Shown here one piece after another: positions 7,769 through 14,593 of a stretch of 21,484 nucleotides of DNA. This stretch comes from Urinicoccus sp. (GTDB lineage: Bacteria > Bacillota > Clostridia > Tissierellales > Peptoniphilaceae), in contig JASBZN010000004.1 of NCBI GenBank assembly GCA_029983435.1, forward strand, positions 1 through 21,484, read 5' to 3'. How positions within the stretch are numbered: position 1 is the stretch's first letter; the number at the start of each line of letters is the position of its first letter. The notes under the pieces were generated by a model. The model made no database searches and had not been told where the DNA came from. It saw only the letters and a program-made list of their open reading frames with translations. Both the position numbers and the translations under genes were made by a program.

Positions 7769-8370
7769 AGGGCAACTAGGTAAACTCCCTCCATAATTAA
7801 AATAAAAATTCCAACTAAGCCTGCCATACCTTGGAAAAAAACTTCTGGAAGCATTTGAATCATAACATCTGTCTTTGGATTTAAAATCCATAGATCATTA
7901 GTAAAAAACAACCGGTGAAAATAGATAAAGCTGGACTCAAAATTAAAGGCAATTAAAAGACTCAAAAGTAAAAAACCTAGGCAAACCCATAGGTTGCCCC
8001 AGTAGTAGTTTCTTAAGTAACCCTTGGATCGCCTTCCATAGAGAAAAAGGGCAAGAAAGCTCAACCCAGCTCCTAGTAAAATCTTGTTTTTTAAGACCAT
8101 TAAGCCATGGACATCTTCCATATGCCTAACCTCTCTATCGTTGAAGTAAGAGTTAATCAGTCGATTATCTCCTTTTTCTAAATAGATTCGCAGGGCTCGT
8201 CCTCTTTTTTGGACCTCCCCCATGCTTAAGCCCGTAACGGCAGGGATTCGATTCCTTTTAAACTGGTAAGAATAATATCCTTCCCATTGGCTCACTAGGG
8301 TAATCCCCAGGCTAATGGATAAAAGCAAAAAACAAATCCCCGCTAAGGCCCCTAAAAATTTAGCCTTCAT
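7744..8370 (-). CDS. lit: Lipoprotein intramolecular transacylase Lit-like (TIGR01906/DUF1461 membrane protein)
   Basis: The 208-residue product has four hydrophobic segments and the DUF1461/TIGR01906 pattern: the loop containing NSYFNDREVRHMEDVHGL (H83 and H88), and FHRLFFTNDLWILNPKTDVM (H152) followed by LPEVFF. Members from Enterococcus and Bacillus are Lit, which moves an acyl chain from the diacylglycerol to the amino group of the lipoprotein cysteine, giving the lyso form. Two conserved His, near 85 and 157 in the Bacillus protein, lie in that active site and fit H83 and H152 here. The start at 8370 has GGAAGG six bases upstream and overlaps yebC by eleven bases. Being in one operon with lgt supports the assignment. 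Orthology to true Lit is inferred from recalled motifs. Confidence 0.8.
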   Translation of the reverse strand: MKAKFLGALAGICFLLLSISLGITLVSQWEGYYSYQFKRNRIPAVTGLSMGEVQKRGRALRIYLEKGDNRLINSYFNDREVRHMEDVHGLMVLKNKILLGAGLSFLALFLYGRRSKGYLRNYYWGNLWVCLGFLLLSLLIAFNFESSFIYFHRLFFTNDLWILNPKTDVMIQMLPEVFFQGMAGLVGIFILIMEGVYLVALWKIKKNS

Positions 8371-9097
8371 CCGCTTCCTTCCAGTTATGGTAGATGTCTT
8401 GAACGTCATCGTTGTCTTCCAAGGCATCAATTAATTTTTCCATTTTTTTAATGTCATCTTCTGTGGTTAATTCCACTTCATTTTGGGGCAGGTAGGTAAT
8501 TTCTGCAAGTTCTGGTTGGAAACCTGCATCTTCTAAACTATCTCTAACAGTAGCAAAGTCTTCAGGACTGGTGGTAATTTCAAGTCCTTCTTCATCTCCA
8601 TCCACATCTTTTGCTCCGCTATCAATAGCCACCATCATGGCTTCATCTAAATCCACACCATCCTTGGCTGGAATATAAATCATCCCTACGTTATCAAACA
8701 TAAAGGATACGCAACCACTGGTTCCTAGGTTCCCCCCATTATGGTCAAAAGCATGTCGCATTTCAGGAGCTGTCCGGTTTCGGTTATCTGTTAAAGTCTT
8801 TACCATCACAGCAATACCAGATGGGCCATATCCTTCATAGGTTACTTCTTCGTAATGGGTATCGTCATCTTCTCCAGTTCCCTTTTTAATAGCCCGGTCA
8901 ATATTGTCATTGGGCATGTTGTAAGATTTTGCCTTATCAATGGCCATCTTTAAAGAGGGGTTGTAGTCTGGATCTCCTCCACCTTCTCTGGCTGCCACCA
9001 TAATGTAGCGAGCCATCTTGGTAAATACCCGGCCCTTTTTTGCATCTTCTTTTCCTTTTTTATTTTTTATATTATTCCATTTTGAATGTCCTGACAT
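8360..9097 (-). CDS. yebC: YebC/TACO1-family protein
   Basis: Family members have been called transcriptional regulators, and more recent work on YebC/TACO1 points to help for ribosomes stalled at proline-rich stretches. The 245-residue product starts MSGHSKWNNIKNKKGKEDA, the invariant YebC N-terminus, continues with GRVFTKMARYIMVAAREGGGD and NIDRAIKKGTGE, and ends in the acidic dimer domain. Length matches the family. AAGGAGG stands eight bases before the ATG. It is first in the operon yebC-lit-flavoprotein-deoC-lgt, all overlapping. I saw no convincing -35/-10 in the AT-rich 9098-9200 stretch. Confidence 0.96.
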   Translation of the reverse strand: MSGHSKWNNIKNKKGKEDAKKGRVFTKMARYIMVAAREGGGDPDYNPSLKMAIDKAKSYNMPNDNIDRAIKKGTGEDDDTHYEEVTYEGYGPSGIAVMVKTLTDNRNRTAPEMRHAFDHNGGNLGTSGCVSFMFDNVGMIYIPAKDGVDLDEAMMVAIDSGAKDVDGDEEGLEITTSPEDFATVRDSLEDAGFQPELAEITYLPQNEVELTTEDDIKKMEKLIDALEDNDDVQDIYHNWKEADEG

Positions 9098-9205
9098 GAA
9101 TCATTCCTCCTTCAATTCATCAGTTTATTTTATCATATTTGATCTTGATATGGTAGTTTTAAGAAAATTTTAAGCTTTATACGACTTCCCTTAAACGCTT
9201 CCAAT

Positions 9206-9247
9206 AAAAAAGCTTCCTTCCAGATTCCCTGAAAAGAAAGCTTTTTT
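9206..9247 (-). terminator. Intrinsic terminator, end of the riboflavin operon region
   Basis: Inverted repeat AAAAAAGCTT (9206-9215) and AAGCTTTTTT (9238-9247), ten perfect pairs with a few more inside after one mismatch, ending in a T-run on the minus strand (and on the plus strand). It follows the small membrane-protein ORF at 9275-9580 and precedes yebC. Confidence 0.85.
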
Positions 9248-9274
9248 CCTTCATCCAATGCCTTTGCCCTTCTT

Positions 9275-9580
9275 TTATAGGTAAAAAATCAACACCTTGT
9301 AGAGGATGGGACTACAGAGAAGAAGATTGATAAAGGAGAGGGTTAGAGTTGCCCGGTCTAATTTTCCCTTTTTCTTCAGGGCAAAGCTTAAGGCGAACAA
9401 ACTGATTAGATAGCCTAGAGTAAAAACTAAGGAATATCTTCCTAAGAGAAAAGTCTCCACTTGCTTTTGAAAATCATAGATCAGTTTTAATTCTCCTAAG
9501 TTCGTAAATTGACTTAAAGTCAAGGGCCCTGTAAATACAACAAAGTAAATAAGGTCCAATAAAAACAAAATTTTTTTCAA
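9275..9580 (-). CDS. Small three-helix membrane protein, unknown function
   Basis: Not recognised. The 101-residue product is mostly hydrophobic with three likely membrane segments (about 3-21, 48-66 and 79-99) and a basic stretch KKKGKLDR between the second and third. The start is TTG at 9580-9578, supported by AAAGGAG six bases upstream. It lies 54 bases behind ribH with no terminator visible between, and the first terminator follows it, so it is probably the last gene of the FMN-riboswitch operon. It is too short for a RibU-type riboflavin transporter. A link to flavin metabolism is inference from position only. Confidence 0.7.
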   Translation of the reverse strand: MKKILFLLDLIYFVVFTGPLTLSQFTNLGELKLIYDFQKQVETFLLGRYSLVFTLGYLISLFALSFALKKKGKLDRATLTLSFINLLLCSPILYKVLIFYL

Positions 9581-9634
9581 GATTTTCTCCTTTGAATAGG
9601 CAAAGCTACCACCACAAAAATGCTAGCTAATTTT

Positions 9635-10099
9635 TTATTTAATTTGATCTTTTAAGTTGACACACTCAATAGCTGAAACGGCTGCATCAAAGCCCTTGTT
9701 TCCAGCCTTGGTTCCCGCTCTTTCTACAGCTTGGTCAATAGTATCTGTGGTCACAACACCAAAGATCACAGGTGTTTGTGTAGCTAGAGAAACTTGAGCG
9801 ATCCCCTTGGCCACTTCTGTAGAAACCAATTCATAATGGGTTGTGGCTCCTCGAATCACTGCTCCTAGGCAAATCACTGCATCGTATTTTCCACTTTCTG
9901 CTGCCATTTTAGCAAAAAGTGGAATTTCAAAGGCTCCTGGAACCCAGATTAGGTCAATATCGTCTTCTCCAGCTCCATGTCTTAAAAGAGCATCTTCTGC
10001 TCCTTCAATAAGCTTAGATACGATAAATTCATTAAAACGAGATGCCACTAGGGCGAATTTTTTGTTTTTTGCTAGTAATTTTCCTTCAATCTTTTTCAT
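9635..10099 (-). CDS. ribH: 6,7-dimethyl-8-ribityllumazine synthase
   Basis: Penultimate step of riboflavin synthesis: condenses 5-amino-6-ribitylaminouracil with 3,4-dihydroxy-2-butanone 4-phosphate. The 154-residue product fits the family, with SRFNEFIVSKLIEGA (20-34), WVPGAFEIP (52-60), the phosphate-binding and catalytic stretch CLGAVIRGATTHYE (His of TTHYE), and AGTKAGNKG near the C-terminus. The ATG overlaps the ribBA stop as ATGA with GGAGG upstream, so it is coupled. In most bacteria this protein forms a 60-mer or decamer shell. Confidence 0.98.
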   Translation of the reverse strand: MKKIEGKLLAKNKKFALVASRFNEFIVSKLIEGAEDALLRHGAGEDDIDLIWVPGAFEIPLFAKMAAESGKYDAVICLGAVIRGATTHYELVSTEVAKGIAQVSLATQTPVIFGVVTTDTIDQAVERAGTKAGNKGFDAAVSAIECVNLKDQIK

Positions 10100-11307
10100 T
10101 TTCTTTCCTCCAAATCAAATTGTTTCATTAAGTGGTCCATTTTTTCTACCTTTGTGGATAGGTATTTTTTGTCGTATTTTTGTGCCTCTATTTCTATAGG
10201 CTCTCTAGAGACAATCTTCATACCATATTGACTAAGATTATAAATTTTATGGGGATTGTTCGTTAAGAGTCGAATTTCCTTTACGCCCAAACTCCGGAGA
10301 ATTTGCGCTCCAATGTAGTAGTCCCGCGCATCTTCTGGTAGCCCCAACATAACATTGGCTTCCACTGTGTCATACCCCTTGTCTTGGAGATTGTAAGCCT
10401 TAAGCTTGTTAATAAGACCAATCCCCCGGCCTTCTTGCCGCATATAGAGAACAATTCCTCGCCCTTCCTTTTCTACTTGTCGCATGGCTTGGGCCAGTTG
10501 GTCCCCACAGTCGCACCGTAAAGACCCAAAACTATCTCCCGTTAAGCACTCCGAATGGACCCGGACCAAAAGATCCTTTCCATCTCCAATGTCTCCCTTA
10601 ATTAAGGCCACATGTTCTTGACCTGTAAACTTTTCTTCATAGCCAATAGCAGTAAAGTGACCAAATCTTGTTGGCATATCCACTGGATCTATCGCCCTTA
10701 CTAAATTGTCTTTAATTTTTCGATAGGTCTTTAATTCTTCAATGGTCATGTAGACAAGGTTATTTTCCTTGGCAAAGTCGATGACATCTTGCCCCCTTAA
10801 CATATGGCCATCATCTGCCATAATTTCACAGCAAATTCCCACTTCTCTTAAACCAGCTAGTCGAAGGAGGTCTACAGTGGCCTCTGTATGGCCTTCTCTT
10901 TCCAAAACCCCTGCAGGTTTAGCAACTAAGGGGAACATATGACCTGGACGTCTGAAATCAGTGGCTTTGGATTCAGAATCTGCCAACTTTCTTGCTGTAA
11001 AAGCCCTTTCTTCTGCAGAGATTCCCGTTGTCGTTTCCACATGGTCCACAGAAACGGTAAAAGCTGTTTCGTGATTATCTGTATTGTGTAGGACCATGGG
11101 GTCTAATTCTAAACGGTCCGCTTCTTTTTGGCTAATGGGCATACAGATGAGTCCCTTGCCTCGACAGGCCATAAAGTTGATATTATCCCTAGTGGCAAAT
11201 TCTGCCGCTAAAATCAAATCCCCCTCATTTTCTCTTTCTGGATCATCTGTTACAACAATCATTTCTCCTTTTTTTAAGGCTTCCAAAGCCTTTTCCACTT
11301 GATTCAT
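10096..11307 (-). CDS. ribBA: Bifunctional 3,4-dihydroxy-2-butanone-4-phosphate synthase / GTP cyclohydrolase II
   Basis: Makes both early precursors of riboflavin. The 403-residue product has an N-terminal RibB domain (about 1-200) with the acidic metal/substrate loop DDPERENEGDLI and RPGHMFPL, and a C-terminal RibA domain (about 205-403) with the zinc cysteines in VHSECLTGDSFGSLRCDCGDQ, the GTP-binding YMRQEGRGIGL, and TNNPHKI. Length is normal for the fusion. The start has TAGGAGG eight bases upstream. It sits ten bases behind ribE and overlaps ribH. Confidence 0.98.
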   Translation of the reverse strand: MNQVEKALEALKKGEMIVVTDDPERENEGDLILAAEFATRDNINFMACRGKGLICMPISQKEADRLELDPMVLHNTDNHETAFTVSVDHVETTTGISAEERAFTARKLADSESKATDFRRPGHMFPLVAKPAGVLEREGHTEATVDLLRLAGLREVGICCEIMADDGHMLRGQDVIDFAKENNLVYMTIEELKTYRKIKDNLVRAIDPVDMPTRFGHFTAIGYEEKFTGQEHVALIKGDIGDGKDLLVRVHSECLTGDSFGSLRCDCGDQLAQAMRQVEKEGRGIVLYMRQEGRGIGLINKLKAYNLQDKGYDTVEANVMLGLPEDARDYYIGAQILRSLGVKEIRLLTNNPHKIYNLSQYGMKIVSREPIEIEAQKYDKKYLSTKVEKMDHLMKQFDLEERK

Positions 11308-11317
11308 TTTCTACCTC

Positions 11318-11947
11318 CTAAAATCCACAATTTTTATAAAAGTCAAGACCTTGGACACTTTCATCCTTGACCATATTTTCAATGTATTTTCCAATTAAGT
11401 CACACTCTAGGTTGATGTAGTCCCCCACCTTGATATGGGAAAAATTTGTCCGCCTCTTGGTCTCTGGAATCAGGCTTACCGTCACATGGGTCTGGGTAAG
11501 CTCTGCAATCGTTAGGCTAACCCCATCTAAACAAATGCTCCCTTGGGCTACCATGTACTTGCGGTAGCCTGGCGGAATCAATAGGGTCATTAAAAACTGC
11601 CCCCGGACCTCTTGAACTTGGGTGAGCTGAGCCACCCCATCAATATGTCCCGAAACCATATGGCCGCCTAGGCGACTTTCAAGAGTTAGGGCCCGCTCCA
11701 AGTGAACCTTAGACCCAATTTTTAAATCCTTTAAGGTGGACTTCTTTAATGTTACTTCCATGGCATCTCCCTGAAAGCCTTGGCTAGTCATTCCCACAAC
11801 GGTAATACAAACACCATTGACTGCAATGGAATCTCCCAACTTTGTTCCCTCTAGGACTTTTTCACAAGTTACGGTGAAAGTTTTGCCTCTGGGTGTTGTT
11901 TCCAACCTGGAAATCACACCTACTTCTTCTATAATTCCAGTAAACAC
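11318..11947 (-). CDS. ribE: Riboflavin synthase, alpha chain
   Basis: Dismutates two 6,7-dimethyl-8-ribityllumazine molecules to riboflavin and the pyrimidine precursor. The 209-residue product holds two lumazine-binding repeats: the first begins MFTGIIEEVG with AVNGVCITV, the second begins around GGHMVSGHIDGVA with CLDGVSLTI. The start codon is GTG (11947-11945), with GGAGGG five bases upstream, and lies 19 bases inside the end of ribD, so it is likely coupled. In Gram-positive nomenclature it is sometimes ribB or ribC. Confidence 0.98.
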   Translation of the reverse strand: MFTGIIEEVGVISRLETTPRGKTFTVTCEKVLEGTKLGDSIAVNGVCITVVGMTSQGFQGDAMEVTLKKSTLKDLKIGSKVHLERALTLESRLGGHMVSGHIDGVAQLTQVQEVRGQFLMTLLIPPGYRKYMVAQGSICLDGVSLTIAELTQTHVTVSLIPETKRRTNFSHIKVGDYINLECDLIGKYIENMVKDESVQGLDFYKNCGF

Positions 11948-12999
11948 TCTCGCCCTCCTTGTATCTTTACATCCTTGCCAATTACCTCTAAGCCACGAAT
12001 TTCACTATAAAAGGCATCTTTTAACTCTTGAACACCTAAATCACCAACCGCTGATTTTCCTGTTTCTCCAATAAAGAGGGGCGCCTGGTAAATAACCCAC
12101 TGGTCCACCAAGCCCTCTCGAATAAAACTAGTGATTACCTGACTTCCACCTTCTACTAAAAGAGTCGATACTTTTTCTTTTCGATAAAGATCTTTAAAGA
12201 CCTCTGAAAGATCCAACCCTCTCTGGCCTTCCTTTACAGAAACAGCCTTGGCTGTAGCCGTTAAGTCCTGACTCTTTATCTTTTCTCCTACATAGAAGAT
12301 GGTTTTTTCATCCTGGAATAAGTGGTGGGTCTTCGGCGTTTTTAACGCTCGATCCAGAACAATCCGTAAAGGATTGCTGCCGCCTGTTCGGCAAGTGAGC
12401 CTGGGGTTGTCCTTTAAGGCGGTTCCCCGTCCCACTAAAATCCCATCACAAATCCCCCTTAACCGATGGCCATCTTCTCGCGCTTCAGGGCCTGTTATCC
12501 ACTGACTATCTCCTGTTATTGTTGCAATTTTTCCATCTAGCGTCTGGGCCATTTTCAAGACTACGTAGGGTCTAGCCTTTTGAATAGTAAAGTGAAAAAT
12601 TTTATTCATAGCATGGCACTTTTCTTCTAATACGCCATAGGTTACTTCAATCCCTGCTTCTTTTAATTTTTTTATGCCCCTTCCACTAACTAAGGGATTC
12701 GAATCCAACTCGCCCACAACAACTCGCCTTAGTTTTTTTTGAATGAGCAAGTCCACACAGGGAGGAGTTTTTCCGTAGTGGGAGCAAGGTTCCAAAGTGA
12801 CATAAAGAGTTCCGCCAGACGCTTCCACATCCCTTAAACAGCGAACCTCTGCATGAGGACCGCCATAGTAGGCATGGTAACCTTTGCTAACAACTTGTCC
12901 ATCCTTTACTAAGACTGCCCCCACCAAGGGATTGGTCTTGGTTTTTCCCTTTCCTTTTAAAGCTTCCTCTAGGGCCATTTCCATAAACTTTTGATCCAT
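11929..12999 (-). CDS. ribD: Bifunctional diaminohydroxyphosphoribosylaminopyrimidine deaminase / uracil reductase
   Basis: Second and third steps of riboflavin synthesis. The product from 12999 has 356 residues. The N-terminal deaminase domain carries the zinc motifs PHAEVRCL and PCSHYGKTPPC. The C-terminal reductase domain starts near RPYVVLKMAQTLDGKIAT and includes GSNPLRIVLD and LLVEGGSQV. An in-frame reading can extend to 13050, but that would use the attenuator terminator as coding sequence; AAGGAGG sits four bases before the ATG at 12999, which I choose. First gene behind the FMN riboswitch. Confidence 0.97.
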   Translation of the reverse strand: MDQKFMEMALEEALKGKGKTKTNPLVGAVLVKDGQVVSKGYHAYYGGPHAEVRCLRDVEASGGTLYVTLEPCSHYGKTPPCVDLLIQKKLRRVVVGELDSNPLVSGRGIKKLKEAGIEVTYGVLEEKCHAMNKIFHFTIQKARPYVVLKMAQTLDGKIATITGDSQWITGPEAREDGHRLRGICDGILVGRGTALKDNPRLTCRTGGSNPLRIVLDRALKTPKTHHLFQDEKTIFYVGEKIKSQDLTATAKAVSVKEGQRGLDLSEVFKDLYRKEKVSTLLVEGGSQVITSFIREGLVDQWVIYQAPLFIGETGKSAVGDLGVQELKDAFYSEIRGLEVIGKDVKIQGGRECLLEL

Positions 13000-13017
13000 T
13001 TTGCCTCCTTGACCCAT

Positions 13018-13044
13018 AAAAAAAGAGCCCATAACCAGGGCCCT
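13018..13044 (-). terminator. Attenuator terminator of the FMN riboswitch
   Basis: Minus strand stem AGGGCCC / GGGCTCT (13044-13038 with 13030-13024, one G-U), seven-base loop, then a run of seven T. It lies 19 bases before the ribD start and 24 bases after the aptamer. The GCCCTG at 13041-13036 can instead pair with CAGGGC at 13166-13161 in the 5' side of the aptamer, giving an antiterminator when FMN is absent. Confidence 0.9.
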
Positions 13045-13067
13045 GTACATACATCATTGGATGCTTT

Positions 13068-13171
13068 TCTTTCATCCGGACTTTAACCGTCGGTATTGGA
13101 ATTTCACCAATTCAATCTTGCGACTCGTGGACTATCACCACCGGTGAGGAATTGCACCTCGCCCTGAAAAA
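13068..13171 (-). promoter_or_regulatory. FMN riboswitch (RFN element) aptamer
   Basis: The minus strand shows the RFN core in order: CAGGGCGAGGTGCAATTCC, then CACCGGTGGT, AGTCCACGAG, then GGTGAAATTCC, ACCGACGGT and AGTCCGGATG. The closing P1 helix is TTTTCA (13170-13165) with TGAAAG (13074-13069). The hairpin arms GGTG-AAATT- and the ACCGACGGT joint are well conserved. It precedes an intrinsic terminator and ribD, so FMN binding should stop transcription of the rib genes early. Confidence 0.96.
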
Positions 13172-13202
13172 CAATTTCATCTTTATTTATTTTCCATCTC
13201 CC

Positions 13203-13230
13203 ATGATACAACAAATCCGAAGTTTGTCAA
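13203..13230 (-). promoter_or_regulatory. Sigma-A promoter of the riboflavin operon
   Basis: Minus strand TTGACA (13230-13225, perfect), 16-base spacer, TATCAT (13208-13203). The predicted start is about 25 bases before the aptamer. The TGA stop codon of nadE (13229-13227) lies inside the -35 box. The -35 region is flanked by an inverted repeat, TCCGAA/TTCGGA. Confidence 0.85.
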
Positions 13231-13943
13231 GACTCTTTCGGACAAATCGGTGGAAACTCTCTTTTGTGTTGGGAGTTTTTGTGCATTTTTTTAATTTTTT
13301 CACTATTGGCCGATTCCTCCCCTGTCCGAATATAGGCATTGAGTTCTTCATAAGAAAAGCCCATTTCCTTTTCATCGGTTTGACCTTGGAAAAGACCTGC
13401 TGTGGGTTTTTTTTCAAGGATCCGATCTGGAACTCCCAGTTCTTTGGCTAGTTCATACACCTCATCTTTTAAATAGGCAGCAATGGGTAAAAGATCCGCT
13501 CCAGAATCTCCATACTTGGTATAGTAGCCTGTATAAAATTCACTGGCATTGGAGCAACCACAAACCAAATAGCCGCGGTCTTGGCTATAATAGTATAAAG
13601 TAGTCATCCGCAAGCGAGGTTTAATATTAGAACGTGCCATGGTGTTTTCACTAGAGAAGCTGGCTTGAATGAGGCCATGAAAACTTGGTCCCAAATCCAC
13701 CTTTTCCACTGCAAGGCCAATCGCTTCTGCCAAAAGCCTCCCGTCTTCCTCATCTTGTGGGTCGCTGTCAATGGGCATAATCAAGCCTAGAGCATTTTCC
13801 CCAAAAGCTCTCTTTGCCAAAGCAGCAACCACTGCAGAATCCACGCCACCGCTTAAACCAAACACCAACCCCTTGGCTCCAGCTTCTTTTACCTTTTTTT
13901 GTAGCCAAGTGACAATATGTTCTACTTCCCTCTTTGTATCCAT
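13227..13943 (-). CDS. nadE: Ammonia-dependent NAD+ synthetase
   Basis: Last step of NAD synthesis: amidates nicotinic acid adenine dinucleotide using ammonia and ATP. The 238-residue product has the PP-loop SGGVDSA (31-37), RMTTLYYYSQDRGYLVCG, SDSGADLLPI-like metal loop (YGDSGADLLP), and KPTAGLFQGQTDEKEMG, ending with HKREFPP as usual. No glutaminase domain, so ammonia is the nitrogen source. The ATG overlaps the yigZ stop as TAATG, with GGAGG upstream. The stop codon is shared with the -35 box of the rib promoter. The NAD and flavin genes are therefore adjacent but in separate transcription units. Confidence 0.97.
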   Translation of the reverse strand: MDTKREVEHIVTWLQKKVKEAGAKGLVFGLSGGVDSAVVAALAKRAFGENALGLIMPIDSDPQDEEDGRLLAEAIGLAVEKVDLGPSFHGLIQASFSSENTMARSNIKPRLRMTTLYYYSQDRGYLVCGCSNASEFYTGYYTKYGDSGADLLPIAAYLKDEVYELAKELGVPDRILEKKPTAGLFQGQTDEKEMGFSYEELNAYIRTGEESANSEKIKKMHKNSQHKREFPPICPKES

Positions 13944-14593
13944 TAAACTTCCTCCATTTTATCTGTTAAAATTTTACCTGCCTTGACAGGAGCCCGGTTT
14001 TCTCCTAGTATTTGAATCTCTGCCTGCCCCCTCGTAAGGTTGTTGATTAAATTCTGAAAGGCGTCCATCCTGGTCTTTTCAATAACCATCTTATAGCGAA
14101 CCATTTCTGAGTAATCCTTGTCTTCTATTTGATAGTTTTCTTCTTGGAGCTGAAAATCTATTTGTCCCTGCTGGGCATAGTCTACTTGAATTTCTACCTC
14201 TTCCACCCTGGACCAATTTGCAACTTCTCCTGCATCTAGGGCCAGCTGGCTAGCCAGGGTATAGGCTTTAACTAAGCCTCCCTTCCCCAGTAAAACGCCC
14301 CCAAAATACCGGACTACAACGACACAAACACAATCAATTTCAGCCCTTTGGAGGCTATCTAAAATTGGTAGACCAGCTGTAGACTTAGGTTCATTATCGT
14401 CATCGTAGCGCTCTAAAATCTGGGAACTAATTCGATAGGCACTGACATGGTGCCGGGCTTGCGGATGGAGCTTTTTTATCTTTTCAATATAGGCCAGGGC
14501 ATCTTCTTCCTTTTGGATATGGCAAGCATAGCCGATAAAGCGAGATTTTTTCATGGTATGCTCTGCAATTCCCTCTTGAATAACAGACTTCAT
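13943..14593 (-). CDS. YigZ/IMPACT-family protein
   Basis: The 216-residue product belongs to the UPF0029 (YigZ/YvyE, eukaryotic IMPACT) family, whose biochemical role in bacteria is unsettled. Visible landmarks are KKSRFIGYACHI (15-26), the Asp/Glu-rich DDDNEPKSTAGLPIL, and VVVVRYFGGVLLGKGGLVKAY, followed by an EF-G domain-V-like C-terminal half. The ATG overlaps the hflX stop as ATGA, with GGAGGAGGG upstream. The three genes hflX-yigZ-nadE form one overlapping unit; the ribosome-associated HflX and the IMPACT fold fit a shared theme of translation stress, but that is inference. Confidence 0.93.
   Translation of the reverse strand: MKSVIQEGIAEHTMKKSRFIGYACHIQKEEDALAYIEKIKKLHPQARHHVSAYRISSQILERYDDDNEPKSTAGLPILDSLQRAEIDCVCVVVVRYFGGVLLGKGGLVKAYTLASQLALDAGEVANWSRVEEVEIQVDYAQQGQIDFQLQEENYQIEDKDYSEMVRYKMVIEKTRMDAFQNLINNLTRGQAEIQILGENRAPVKAGKILTDKMEEV

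Noticed and set aside
9098..9205. Promoter for the yebC operon
   Set aside because: TATGAT and TAAAAT occur but no -35 box at an acceptable distance; I could not support a specific site.
9581..9634. Terminator between ribH and the small membrane ORF
   Set aside because: Only a five-pair TAGCT/AGCTA inverted repeat with a long loop and no following T-run.
13000..13050. 17-residue N-terminal extension of RibD
   Set aside because: It would read through the riboswitch terminator; the ATG at 12999 has AAGGAGG upstream and begins the family-typical sequence.
13187..13417. Minus-strand basic ORF overlapping the end of nadE and the rib promoter
   Set aside because: It lies in another frame of nadE, whose conserved C-terminal motifs are clear; no ribosome site.
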